A DNA stretch of 64,000 bases from Girardinichthys multiradiatus (Eukaryota > Chordata > Actinopteri > Cyprinodontiformes > Goodeidae), in assembly GCF_021462225.1 (NCBI RefSeq), contig NC_061797.1, forward strand, positions 3,713,001 to 3,777,000. The letters run 5' to 3'. The notes under the pieces are model-generated. The model did no database searches and had not been told where the DNA came from. It saw nothing but the letters and a program-made list of their open reading frames with translations. Below are positions 12,212 to 22,689 of the stretch, in pieces; the stretch's first letter is position 1, and each line of letters starts with the position of its first letter. Made by a program: the position numbers and the translations under genes.

Positions 12212-12863
12212 AGAGAATAGCTCCTTCAAATCAAAAATAATTAACTGATTGTGATCAAAGGCTCTAGGCGGCATACAGCTTCCTTGGGAGGTTTTCCGTG
12301 TGAATGCCAATTAAAGGGGAGCCTAGGACAGATTTAGAATTAGCTGGATGAGCAATATCTAGTCAAAGAGCACTATGGGATTTTCCACGAGGAGCTGCAA
12401 AGTTCCCATTAATAAAGAAAATTTTAGTTTTTCCTCCTGAACCAACTGGAAGGAAGATTAATGTCATTTTACTGTGTTTCACTTAGGGATGAAGCAAGGA
12501 TGCAAGTTTGTTTAACGTGTTTTCATCTGGAACAGGTACTCAGTATGTGCTGATGCTTAGCTTTAAGCAATAGTCTTCATCTCAGGATACTTTCTGTAAA
12601 GCAATTCCTAAGTATGGTGGTGTGGAGCTCTGCTAATATGTGGAAATGTCACCTGCTGAACAGCCAACAGGACAAGGGAAGAACTCGCAAGAAATGTTAA
12701 GGAGAAAAGCACCATCACAACATCCCTTTTCTGCATTTAAAAGGTAAAAAAAACAGAGGTTTAAATTTATAAGCTAAATGTTGTTTGTACTGTGCTGTAT
12801 ACTAGTATGCAGTCATGGTAGAAAGGACAGGCATCCTCTGTCAGGTATTATCATTTTAAGACC
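12212..12863. other. Spacer between two head-to-head LTRs, no gene seen
   Basis: About 650 bases of unique-looking non-coding sequence separate the U3 ends of LTR copies 1 and 2, which point away from each other. No frame or repeat is recognised. Confidence 0.4.
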
Positions 12864-14685
12864 TCTTGGGACCACAGCCATGGGTTACAACATTAAAGGC
12901 CAGTAAGAACTTTTCTGGAACTTTCAAAATAAATCACATTAACCTACTTCCAGCACAGCAAGGAACAAGAAGGGAATAACAGCGGACTTCCCTTGATGTC
13001 ACTGTGTGAATAAAAAATCCGCGCACTAACAAACAGACTTCTTCCACGCAGGTCCCCAGCGGAACTGGACGGAGGACCACAGCATGCTAATGTCTCTTTG
13101 CTGGCAAACAGACATAACTTTTCAAACTGGATCCAAGAGTGTCGTACGATCAGGCGATCACATGGACTAAGTTAAGTAGGAATGAAATGCTGTCTGTGTA
13201 TCCGGTATTCATTCATGAATGGGGTAATTAAGGTGCAAGTGTGGCTTGACTTTTGTTTCTGAGGCCTACAGAACTGAACTGTGTTCCAGAGAGTTCCCAG
13301 AAGAGACCCTGTCTCTACAACGCTGAGTGGAGCAGTTTTTCCCACTCTGCAGGAGGGACAATGGGACCGTATCACCGTGGCTACAGCAGTAACATGCAGT
13401 TCAGCCGGACCGGCAAAACAGGTCGCCCCACACCACAGCTACAGAGGTCAGCTGCAAGTTAACCCTTTGTTCACTGTGGATGATTTTCCTCAACTTCGTC
13501 GCCCCGGAAACCTTCTGCTCAGCACGGTTTACATAAGACGTAATGTTTGGGCGAAGAAATTTAGTTTAGAATGAAATAGTCTAAACAATGTTCGTTTTAT
13601 GAGATTTGGTTTTTTTGTGTTGAGATTTCAGCCATCTTAGTGCTAGCAGATTATCTGTTCAGCACACGTGCTCAGTTTATGTGTTCTGTGTTTGTGTTTT
13701 AAAGTTAAAACAAACTTTATGTAAAGGGTGATTTTTAAACACAGAAAATCAGCCATCACGCTTTGTCCACGCTTATGCATTTTAACCCTTTTATTAGTGG
13801 TATTTTAGCGGTATGCGTTTGATTCTGATGACAAACTACAAGTTTCTTTTGTTAGCCCCAACCGCTAACAGCTAAGAACTAGTGCTTGCCTACTTTTAGT
13901 TAGCTAAAGATCATTTACCCAAAAAGGTTGTTAGTTTAAATCTAGGAAATAATATTTCCCTAAATATTATTTTACTAAAGTTATATAACTAAGAAAACAC
14001 AATTTATCCAAAAAGATTTGCTTCTTATTCCAGATAATATTTCCTAAATATTGTTTTACTAGTTCCTTAATATTTTTTTAAATATTATTTTAATAAATAA
14101 AGGCAGCTAATTAAACACCTTTGAGAATTGGTCATCCAGAAGGTTGATTTCATTCAGAAAATTATTCTTTAAAACATTATTTTATTAAAATAATATTTTA
14201 TCTGATCTTGCATTGTGAATGGTTGTCTAAAGGTATGCTGATTATTGCCTAAGTTGGTTCCAAGATTAACTTAACTTCATTTCCAGATTCTTCAAGATAA
14301 TCCGTGGTTCTCAAACATAAACTTTGCATGGTAATGTTGCATCACTCTTTCGGTCACTATTTTTGATCAACTTGTATATATTGTACATAGCCCATTATTC
14401 TTCCATATTTTTTCATTCTGCTTGGTAGTTTAGTTGGGTTGTTTTAGCATAGTAAAGAGCTTGTTGAAAGAAATATGTTTGACTTTGAGTTGACTTATTT
14501 TTGTTAATAAATTCTTGTATTTTAAGAAATTGTGTGAAATCATTCTGTGTACAGAGTTTTGCTGTTCAGTAATGCCAGAGCTTGGCTCATTCCTTTCAAT
14601 TTTTTCCTAATACCACTGCCTTATTGGGCTGGCATTCACAGGACAAACCTTAACAGACTGAAATATTATTTAATAAAATATTAAA

Positions 14686-15018
14686 GTCAGTCAGTCATTT
14701 TCTATACCGCTTCTTCCATAGCGGGTCGCTGTAAAGCTGGTGCCTACCTCCAGCAGTCTATGGGCCGGAGACGGGGTACACCCTAGACAGGTCACCAGTC
14801 CATCGCAGGGCAGCACACAAACAATCCAGCACACGCTCATTCATACACCTAAGGGCAATTTAGAGAGACCAATTAACCTAACAGGCATGTCTTTGGACTG
14901 TGGGAAGAAGCCGCAGCATGCACGGGGAGAACATGCAAACTCCAGCAGAAAGACCCCCGGCTGGGAGTCGAACCCAGGACCTTCTTGCTGCAAGGCAACA
15001 GTGCTACCAACTGTGCAG
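14686..15018 (-). mobile_element. tRNA-derived SINE, left copy of a head-to-head pair
   Basis: Read on the minus strand, it begins with a tRNA-like head: an A-box-like TTGGTAGCACTGTTGC and a B box GGTTCGACTCC at about 14960-15005. It continues through a body with CATGCCTGTTAGGTTA and ends in the tail GAAAATGACTGACTGAC, i.e. (TGAC)n at the left edge. The tail resembles LINE-type 3' ends used in fish SINEs. The left target-site copy AATATTAAA lies at 14677-14685. Confidence 0.8.
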
Positions 15019-15325
15019 TTCAATTCCCAACCGTGGGTCTTTCTGCATGGAGTTTGCACGTTCTCCCCGTGCATGCGTGGGTTCTCACCGGGTACTCCGG
15101 CTTCCTCCCACAGTCCAAAGACATGCCTGTTAGGTTAACTGGTCTCTCTAAATTGCCCTTAGGTGTATGAGTGTGTGCATGGTTGTTTGTGTGTTGCCCT
15201 GCGACGGACTGGCAATCTGTCCAGGGTGTACCCTGCCTCTCGCCCATAGACTGCTGGAGATAGGCACCAGCTCCCCTGCGACCCACTATGGAATAAGCGG
15301 TAGAAAATGACTGACCGACTGACTG
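15019..15325 (+). mobile_element. tRNA-derived SINE, right copy, 5'-truncated at the B box
   Basis: This is the same SINE in the opposite orientation. It starts at the B-box remnant TTCAATTCCC and ends with GAAAATGACTGACCGACTGACTG at the right edge, immediately before the second AATATTAAA (15326-15334). It differs from the left copy by many scattered substitutions and small indels, so it is not a simple recent inverted duplication. Confidence 0.8.
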
Positions 15326-15350
15326 AATATTAAATGATATATTCGTATTC

Positions 15351-16459
15351 GTAATCAAAACAGACCTAACGAGTTCCTAGAATTAGTTATATACAAACTC
15401 AAAGATTCTATAACACTCAACTTGACTGCATTGTTTGAGCTCAAGTGCCTAGAGACGACATGTGTTGAATAATTAAACTGAACTGAAATAAACTGATTAC
15501 CTTTTTTTTGCTTTGGTGTTGAGCTCCATGTCTTTGAGATTGGAAGGTCTCTTTGCCATCATCTTAATCTGTAGGGAGACTAGCTGTACCACTGCAAAAT
15601 ATGAATGATATTTCCGCACAGGAGAAACATCACTTTAAACCTAAATCTGACATGGGTGTGAATAATGTTTGGCTTAACTGTACAAAAACTGTACAAAAAG
15701 GACAATAGTTCTGCCTCAGACTTAGCATGGCTTTGTGTTTCAGATTAAGCTTCTCTCAACAAGGCAGCAAGGTACAGTCAATCTGCAACTGAATGGCTGA
15801 CAAAGACAAGATTTAAGGTATTGCAATGGTCCAGTCAAATTCAAGAGAATGCTGATGGGGGGCCTGAAGAGACCTGTGCAGGATTAATATCTGGAAACCA
15901 CGTTGAACTGAATAAATTATCTAAAGAAGACTGAGCCCAAAATTCTTCCATTATTATGCAAGAAACTGGTAAAGTCATTCAAAAAACAAGTTTTGTGTTA
16001 CCGCTTCAATAAACACCTGAATCATGAGGTGGATCATGTTTTTACATCTTGCCTCTGCCATTACAGTTGCGTTTTTTATTAAAAAATAACTTGGTTTAAT
16101 ATTTAATGTGTTATTATTCCTAGGAGGTTTAATCAGTTGTAAACCAAAATGATTATTTGTGTGTGTCTTGTTGCATAAAACCCTAAAATAGAGGACTGTG
16201 TATTCAAATGAAGTATTTTAACTGACAGATATACTGTAAATGTAGAAAAAGATACAGACCAGCTGAAAAGTTAACAGTGGGAGAGTTTAAGCACAATCAG
16301 ATGGATGCCACAGTGAACATCTGGCACTGAAGTACATGGTGAGCTGCAGCTCACACATTTAGACTGGCCCTCTGGTATTTGCACTAATCTGATTGGATCT
16401 CAGGTTACAGAAGGTCAAAATGGATAGCACAGTGGAAGGCTGCAGCAAATGCACATATA
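15351..16459. other. Intergenic, no gene seen
   Basis: AT-rich non-coding sequence. Around 15430-15500 there is a degraded AAGTGCCTAGAGACGACATG segment with an AACTGAACTGAAATAAACTG tail, a style typical of decayed LINE or SINE 3' ends. Nothing else is recognised. Confidence 0.35.
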
Positions 16460-17071
16460 CACTCACTGGCCACTTTATTAGGTACACCTTGCTAGTACCG
16501 GGTTGGACGCCCTTTTGCCTTCAGAACTGCCTTAATCCTTTGTGGCATAGATTCAACATGATATTGGTAAGGTACCTTGCTTAAGGTATTCCTCAGAGAG
16601 TTTGGTCCATATTGACATGATAGCATTACACAGACGCTGCAGATTTGTCGGCTGCACCTCCCTGATGCAAATCTTCCGTTCCACCACATCCCAAAGGTGC
16701 TCTATTGGATTGAGATCTGGTGACTGTGGAGGCCATTTGAGTAGTGAATTCATTGTCATCTTCAAGGAACCAGTCTGAGATGATTCGTGCTTTATGACAT
16801 GGCGCATGGAAGTAACCATCAGAAGATGGGTACACTGTGGTCATAAAGGGATGGACATGGTCAGCAACAGTACAGCCTGAACCGTTGATACAAGGCAGGA
16901 TGCATCCATGCTTTCATGTCGTCTGACCCTACCATCCGAATGTTGCAGCAGAAATCGAGACTCATCAGACCAGGCAACGTTTTTCCAATTTTCTATTGTC
17001 CAATTTTGGTGAGCCTGTGTGAATTGTAGCTGTTCTTAGCTGACAGGAATGGCATCCGGCGTGGTCTTCCC
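16460..17071 (-). pseudogene. Tc1/mariner relic, family with CACTCACTGGCCACTT terminus (C-terminal part)
   Basis: A TA at 16458-16459 precedes a terminal repeat beginning CACTCACTGGCCACTTTATT. On the minus strand, 16553-16819 encodes the transposase C-terminus with the Tc1 hallmark [15 protein letters not shown], containing the E of the DDE triad, and frames upstream of it are shifted. The N-terminal half and the second terminal repeat of this family are missing. At about 17071 the sequence switches to a different Tc1 family. Confidence 0.8.
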
Positions 17072-18009
17072 TGTCCCTAAAGAGAAGCACCCCCAGAGCA
17101 AGATGCTGCCACCACCATATATGACAGTGGGGATGGTGTGTTCAGAGTGATGTGCAGTGTTAGTTCTCCGCCACACATAGCGTTTTGAATTTTGGCCAAA
17201 AAGTTCAATTTTGATCTCGTCTGACCAAAAAACCTTCTTCCACATGTTTGCTGTGTTCCAAACATGGCTTCTGGCAAACTGCAAACGGGACTCCTTGTGG
17301 TTTTCTTTTCTTGCCTGTCTTCCATAAGGACCTCATTTGTGCAGTGCACGACTAATAGTTGTCCTGTGGACAGATTCCCCCACCTGAGCTGTGGATCTCT
17401 GCAGTTTCCAGAGTCACCATGGGCCTCTTGGCTGCATCTCTGATCAGTGCTCTCCTTGTTCGGCCTGTAAGTTTAGGTGGATGGCCTTGTCTTGGTAGGT
17501 TTCCTGTTGTGTCATACTCTTTCCATTTCCAGATGATGGATTGAACAGAGCTTGGTGAGATGTTCAAAGCTTGGGAAATATTTTATAGCCAAAGCCTGCT
17601 TTAAACTTCTCCACAACTTTATCCCTGACCTGTCTGGTGTGTTCATGATGGTGTTTGCTCCCCACTATTCTCTTAACCAATCTCTGAGCCCATCACAGAG
17701 CAGCTGTATTTGTACTGAGATTAGATTACGCACAGGTGGGCTCTATTTAGTCATTAACAATCATCAGGCAACTTCTGAAGGCAATTGGTTTCACTCAGAG
17801 TAAAGGGGGTTGAATACACATCGCACTTTTCAATTTTTTAATTGTAAAATTTTTTTTAAATCATGTATAATTTTTGTTCCACTTCACAATGGTATATCAC
17901 TTTGTGTTGGTCTTTCACATGAAATTCCAATAAAATATATTTGTTTGTTGTTGTAATGTGACAATATGTGGAAAGGTTCAAGGGCTATGAATACTTTTAC
18001 AAGCCACTG
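17072..18009 (-). pseudogene. Tc1/mariner relic, family with CAGTGGCTTGTAAAAG terminus (N-terminal part)
   Basis: On the minus strand this holds the N-terminal and middle transposase: paired helix-turn-helix region (SSVQSIIWKWKEYDTTG), RTRRALIRDAAKRP linker, and the first catalytic Asp context [13 protein letters not shown] (17036-17567 in broken frames; ATG at about 17646). The terminal inverted repeat ends ACAAGCCACTG at 18009, followed by TA at 18010-18011. The C-terminal part and the other terminus are absent, replaced by the preceding family. A second relic of this family lies in the uqcrfs1 intron. Confidence 0.8.
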
Positions 18010-18011
18010 TA

Positions 18012-18232
18012 ACTCCCCTTGTTCAATGGTCTATTCACCACCCTGCCTCTGTATTTATACCCTCTGAATTTCATTGCTCACCTCTGATTCCTCCTTTTTA
18101 CTACCTTGCTCCATGTCTGTTAACCTGTCTGTGTTCTGTGTCCCCATATACGTTTCTTTAGTAATTAAATCTTTTCATTACACCACTACGCTCTGCATTT
18201 GGGTCCTTCCTCTACCATAACATGACAGAAGT
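18012..18232 (+). repeat. LTR-like fragment
   Basis: This contains a TATA-like TGTATTTATACCCTC, an AATTAAATC poly(A)-like signal and an end CTGCATTTGGGTCCTTCC followed by CATGACA, similar to the block ending near 4712. It directly abuts the TA of the Tc1 chimera. It is only a fragment and the class is uncertain. Confidence 0.35.
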
Positions 18233-18323
18233 GGGTAAATATGTTTGGGAAAATAGAAGTACTCAATGCAGAAAATAAGGCTTTATGCAAGTACAATGAA
18301 GGCACCTGATTTTTATTAATATC

Positions 18324-18655
18324 TGTGGCTCGCTCAGGTGATAGAGGTTTGTCCTGTAACGGGTGTTCAAAACCCCCGCTCTGTCTGTCTCAGTTGTTGT
18401 GTCCTTGGGTAAGAGTCTTCCCCGGCCTTGCATGTTGATGGTGGTCAGAGAGCTCAGTGGCGCCGATTGAATGGCAGTCCCACTTCTGTCAGTCTGCCCA
18501 AATGCAGCGGTGGGTACAGTGTAGCCTACCCCTGTTAGTGTTTGAACGTATGGATGAATGGGTGGTTTACTGAATGCAGTGTAATGCACTTTGGATTCCT
18601 CTGTCTTGATAAAGCGCTATACAAGTGCTGGCCATTTACCATATACCATTTATTA
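18324..18655 (+). mobile_element. tRNA-derived SINE of a second family
   Basis: It has an A-box-like CTCGCTCAGGTGATAGAGG at about 18329 and a B-box-like GGTGTTCAAAACCCC at about 18362. A body with GTGTCCTTGGGTAAGA and GGTGGTCAGAGAGCTCAG follows, and the tail is AAAGCGCTATACAAGTGCTGGCCATTTACC. I recognise this body and tail as a very common fish repeat. The B box is degraded and it is unlikely to be transcribed. Confidence 0.6.
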
Positions 18656-20461
18656 TTATTATGTTTGCCTTGATGTAAAAGTTGGGTATTATTGTAGTGG
18701 TTGTTTGATATGGACTTTTCAATATAAGCAGTAAATCCTTCCAGTCCCACTTAAATTTTGCGCTGGCTTTCCTTCAGTGCTCTGTCACCGCAATCCTGTT
18801 GCAAGCTGTAGACATGTGACTCATTTGCACTTGTTCTTGAGTTTGACTTTCACAAAACCCAGATTATACTCAGTCTGCTTACAACAAATAAACAGACATC
18901 AAGATAATCTCTACCACAAACTCTGGCAAGCTTGGTGAGAGAAAAAACCATTACATAAATAACAGAATCCAAGAAGTAGAACATAAATAGAACATAACAT
19001 TATCTTGAGGATTTAGGTAGTTTGAGTTAATTTTTTACTTAAAAGGGCCAGTGTACGTCCTGGACAGGACAAACAATTACACACTCACCGGTGAGGGTAA
19101 TTGAGAGTGACCACATACATAATTTTTGTACAGTGGGAGGAATCTGACATATGCAAACTCCAAATGTATTCCTCATTGGGATTAATTTATACCCAGGCCG
19201 GTAGTTAGGGGTTTAGCCAGAGTCCCAGCTTCAATCTGATAGAGAATATGTGGAGGGATGAAGGGGTGATGGCAAGGATCCCTCCTACCTGAAAGACATG
19301 CAACTCATTACAAAAAATAAATGTTGGGCCCAGCCATCGGACAACAAATAAGTGAGAGGACAAAAGAACTGGTAAGTAACTCTGAATCCCAGAATGCACA
19401 GCATTAACCCATTTTAATGATGAGCTCCCAGGAAGGAGGTGTTTTCAAACAGCTGGAGGTCATGCTGACATCATAGGTATAAAAACCATGCATGGAGCAG
19501 CGTTCTTGGGAGGGATGCTCCGTTTGTGAATGTCTTGGTCAAGTAAAAGTCCATATCTCCTATGCTAAAAGTCCTTTTAACACTGCATGTTCCTGCATCT
19601 TCATAATTCTAGCACACCATCACTTTATGGCACAAAACTGTTGTCTGGATTGCACTGGATGAGCACTCCTATACAGCCCAGAAAAGTTGGCGCAGATTAT
19701 AGTTGTCTGCTGCAAGTTCCACAACATAATATTGCCATGACTGTGAGGGCAAAAAGACATCTGCGCAGGACAAATTAACGCAACAAGACTGCAAACATGA
19801 GTCGATCTGATTCAAAGCCATTTCTCCTGAGCCATTTGAGGTATTTTATTTGAATTATTTATGCAACCTAAATGAAAACCTCTATGACCAAAATTAAATA
19901 TTGTTTTAAAACAAACAAAACTAAACATTACAGCCACCAGAGAACATGAGACTATTACAGGGCCTGTAAAAGGACATTGTAGGAAAAAAAAGTAGAAAAA
20001 ATATCATGCGTGCACCTGAAAAAATAAAAAACTTTCATCAGATTTTTTCAGATGCGCTGCTTTTTTCAATTTTTATTTCCTCCTATCTCCCCTCCAATGT
20101 CCCTTCTGGGGTGTAAGAAACACATACCCGTTTGTAAGAAGGTAATTCTGGGACAAAACTATTTGTGCATTGTAACAGTGAATTTGAAGCTATAGAGAGA
20201 ACTACAATAGAAGTTTTGTAATTTTTTAATTTTTTCAGTCTTTCACAAATATAAAACAACAGTTACACATCTTCAGGTTTTAAGTACAAGTGTACAATTT
20301 CTATTCTTTGAGTTACACATCAAAAAACTCTCATATTCACAATTTTGCTCCAATTGTTCCAAAATAAATAAATAAATTCACACACCCATATTACATCTTC
20401 TTCAACATCTTCTTACAAACAGTCTTTTTTTATTTTTTATTTTTTCTAACACAAACACAAA
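18656..20461. other. Intergenic, no gene seen
   Basis: No supported gene. A TATA-like GGTATAAAAACC at about 19477 has no following frame of note. The rest is AT-rich with poly-A and poly-T tracts near 20000-20460. Confidence 0.35.
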
Positions 20462-21162
20462 TGTTCATCGCTTTCTTTAAGGCCGACTTGACCCACATAC
20501 AGAGAGAACACTCAGACAGAGAACCGTTTAGCTCAATGATTTATTTTCTCGGCTTGAGGAATAAACGTGGAGAGAATGGTGGCCGGACAGGCTGTAAAGG
20601 AAACAGCAAAGGTGAGTAAGGGTTCAGGTCAGAACTAACTACAGAGAAATTAAGCTCACAGTTCAGGTGGGGCGTGATTCGCCAGGGGAAGTGATGCGGG
20701 TCAGGCTGCGTGGCTGCACGGGTCAGACGAGAGCGTCAGGATGGTCCGGACTGATCCGTGGGAGGGTGAGCAGGTGCGCACGATCAGAACTGGTGGAATC
20801 GCCAGGGCGGCTGCCAGGCCAGAAAATGATCCAATAAATCCTGATTCCGTTGAAGGTGGTTCCAGAGCAGGTCCTCAGCGAGGAGCTTGGTTTGCAAGCC
20901 TAGGAAGTAGGGAAAAACACAGGCTATTGGTCAGAGTATTTCTTCTTTAAATATTCTCAAGGTACAGAGGTACGGGCCAGGTGATCACTACCGCAGAGGG
21001 CAAAACACTCAGGCGTAGAAGTGCTGGCGAGCCACCCTCATATAGTCCACCAGCTGATGAGGAAACACGGTACACCTGTCAGTCTCACGGAACCCTGCTC
21101 CGGTACCCCCTTGCGGTGGAAGAAGGTCAGCAGCAGGCAGGGTAGAAGAACAGACTCTGACA
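20462..21162 (-). mobile_element. Solo LTR, ~0.7 kb (Gypsy-like)
   Basis: On the minus strand the block starts TGTCAGAGTCTGTTC (21162) and ends GCGATGAACA (20462), giving TG...CA termini. It contains TATA-like words (CTATATGAGG, about 21040; ATATTTAAAG, about 20945), an AATAAA at about 20538, and a GC-rich middle unlike its AT-rich surroundings. A similar TGTGGGTCAAG-style R/U5 is seen in fish Gypsy LTRs. No internal coding sequence is attached, and a clear target duplication was not found. Confidence 0.55.
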
Positions 21163-22689
21163 AAATGAGTGAATACAACTGCATAAATCTCCTGCTGTGA
21201 GTCACAAATGCTGCTTTACAAGCTACACCTTCTTTTTGGCATGCTTTCACTTTTGCCCCAATCACATCACTGATGGTGGAGCAAAACAATCTGTGACTTA
21301 AAGGTAATTCGTATGGCTGTAGACCAGATGGACTCTGCCTGCTCCAGGCTCAGTAGGTATGCGCCAACCAGAAATAAATGGAAGAGAAACTGAATACACA
21401 ACATGAAAATGCAAAGCAAACCACAGTGATCTTGACCAAACCTAACACAGCACCATGAGATACAGTATTATACAAACATTACAAACATAAAATAAAACTA
21501 AACCAAATGACCCTGTGGAATACTGAAAGAAAACACTTCATTTAAATAATGAGTAAAATAATGAGTTAAAATAATGAGTCTTGGAGAGTTCCAAGACACA
21601 GCTGATGCATAAAAATCACAAACATCATTTTGGAAATAACTCTGACAACCTGTCAGTAGAGCATAGGAGCAAAATGTCTCTAATGCGGAAACATTTCGCA
21701 CACTGTTGGCTCTGCAGCTGCTGCAGTGCCTTGGCAGATGTCCATAGTTCTCTACAGTCTAATCTCCTTTCAGCCTTAATCTAAAAAAGACACACAAAAG
21801 CTCTTTTAGAGCACACTAAACCCAAAAGAAAAAGCAGTCATAATCTCACTAATAAATCTGTAGGAAGAATTATAAGCTTCATTAGTCAGCTTCCTTCCTG
21901 CCTTAAAGCAATTTTCTGTGATGATTTTTCAGCCAGAGCTAATGTTTATTTGATTGTTCACTTGATGCTGCATTCACTGGTAAATCGAAAAGGCAGGTGC
22001 GTTTGCTGACACGTGGACAACTCAGCATTGGTTGTTAAACAACATCTTGGGGGGCCAGTGGGGGGGTCAATGTTATTCCAGGGGGGCGGTGGCCCCTCGT
22101 GGCACCACTGCTCTGAAGTGCTTATAACTCACCAATCATGAATCAGAAATGCCTTGTCCCTTTAGTACCACATAAATTAAGTCTGTCTCTCACATTCAAC
22201 AGAGAGATGCACAGTGCTGTGGCTCTAGGTCGTCGTGTCATTACTGTGCGTAAACATTACCTGTCAATCACTGACACTATAAGAAACTTTAAATAAGTCA
22301 TGCTCCCGTCATGTTCGCTGCAGTCACGGCATTAGTCATGAAGATGGAGCAGCAAAAGCCAACTAGGAAATGTAATGGTAGTGCTGAAAAGTTGAGAGAT
22401 AAAAAAGAAAGCTCTTAAGGGAAGTGCAGTAACACATTTCTGACTTTAAGGTTTACAATTTGTCTGTAACTTGCACTTTTTTAGTTTACAAAAGCTGAAC
22501 TTTTACATTATTGTGTTTTGTTTTGAGTATTTTACACTGTTATATTTGAAATCCCATCCGATATGGACTAAAAATAAAAAACATTTTAAATTGAAAAAAA
22601 AAAAAACAGCAGTCATGGTTAGGATAGTAATCAGATCCCAAGATGGAGGCATAATCACATGCTAGAGGGCTATAAAAACCCATCAAGTA
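21163..22689. other. Intergenic with a possible hAT end fragment
   Basis: No intact gene. At 22049-22110 runs of G (GGGGGGCC, GGGGGGG, GGGGGGCGG) precede GGCACCACTG. At 22340-22420 a short frame (MEQQKPTRKCNGS) resembles the start of zinc-finger-MYM-like hAT proteins, suggesting a fragment of such an element. A 12-13 base poly-A lies at about 22597. The rest is unremarkable. Confidence 0.3.

Larger units (their letters stand above)
12864..15350 (+). mobile_element. LTR copy 2 (opposite orientation), interrupted by a SINE pair
   Basis: The sequence from TCTTGGGACCACAGCC (12864) onward is a diverged copy of the LTR at 10218-12069 in inverted orientation. Shared landmarks include AACAGCGGACTTCCC, CTAATGTCTCTTTGCTGGC, ATTCATTCATGAATGGG, CTGCTAGC-like words and the far-end CAGGACAAACCTTAACAGAC. 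Its last ~30 bases after 14685 are displaced to about 15326-15350 by the SINE insertion. With copy 1 it forms inverted repeats about 1.8 kb long separated by about 0.8 kb. The terminal TG is mutated to TC, and no target duplication was found. Confidence 0.75.

Noticed and set aside
14960..15005. tRNA gene
   Set aside because: A- and B-box-like words are present but belong to a SINE head; no cloverleaf could be supported.
14740..15358. Overlapping frames of 61-132 codons on both strands
   Set aside because: They are translations of the head-to-head SINE pair.
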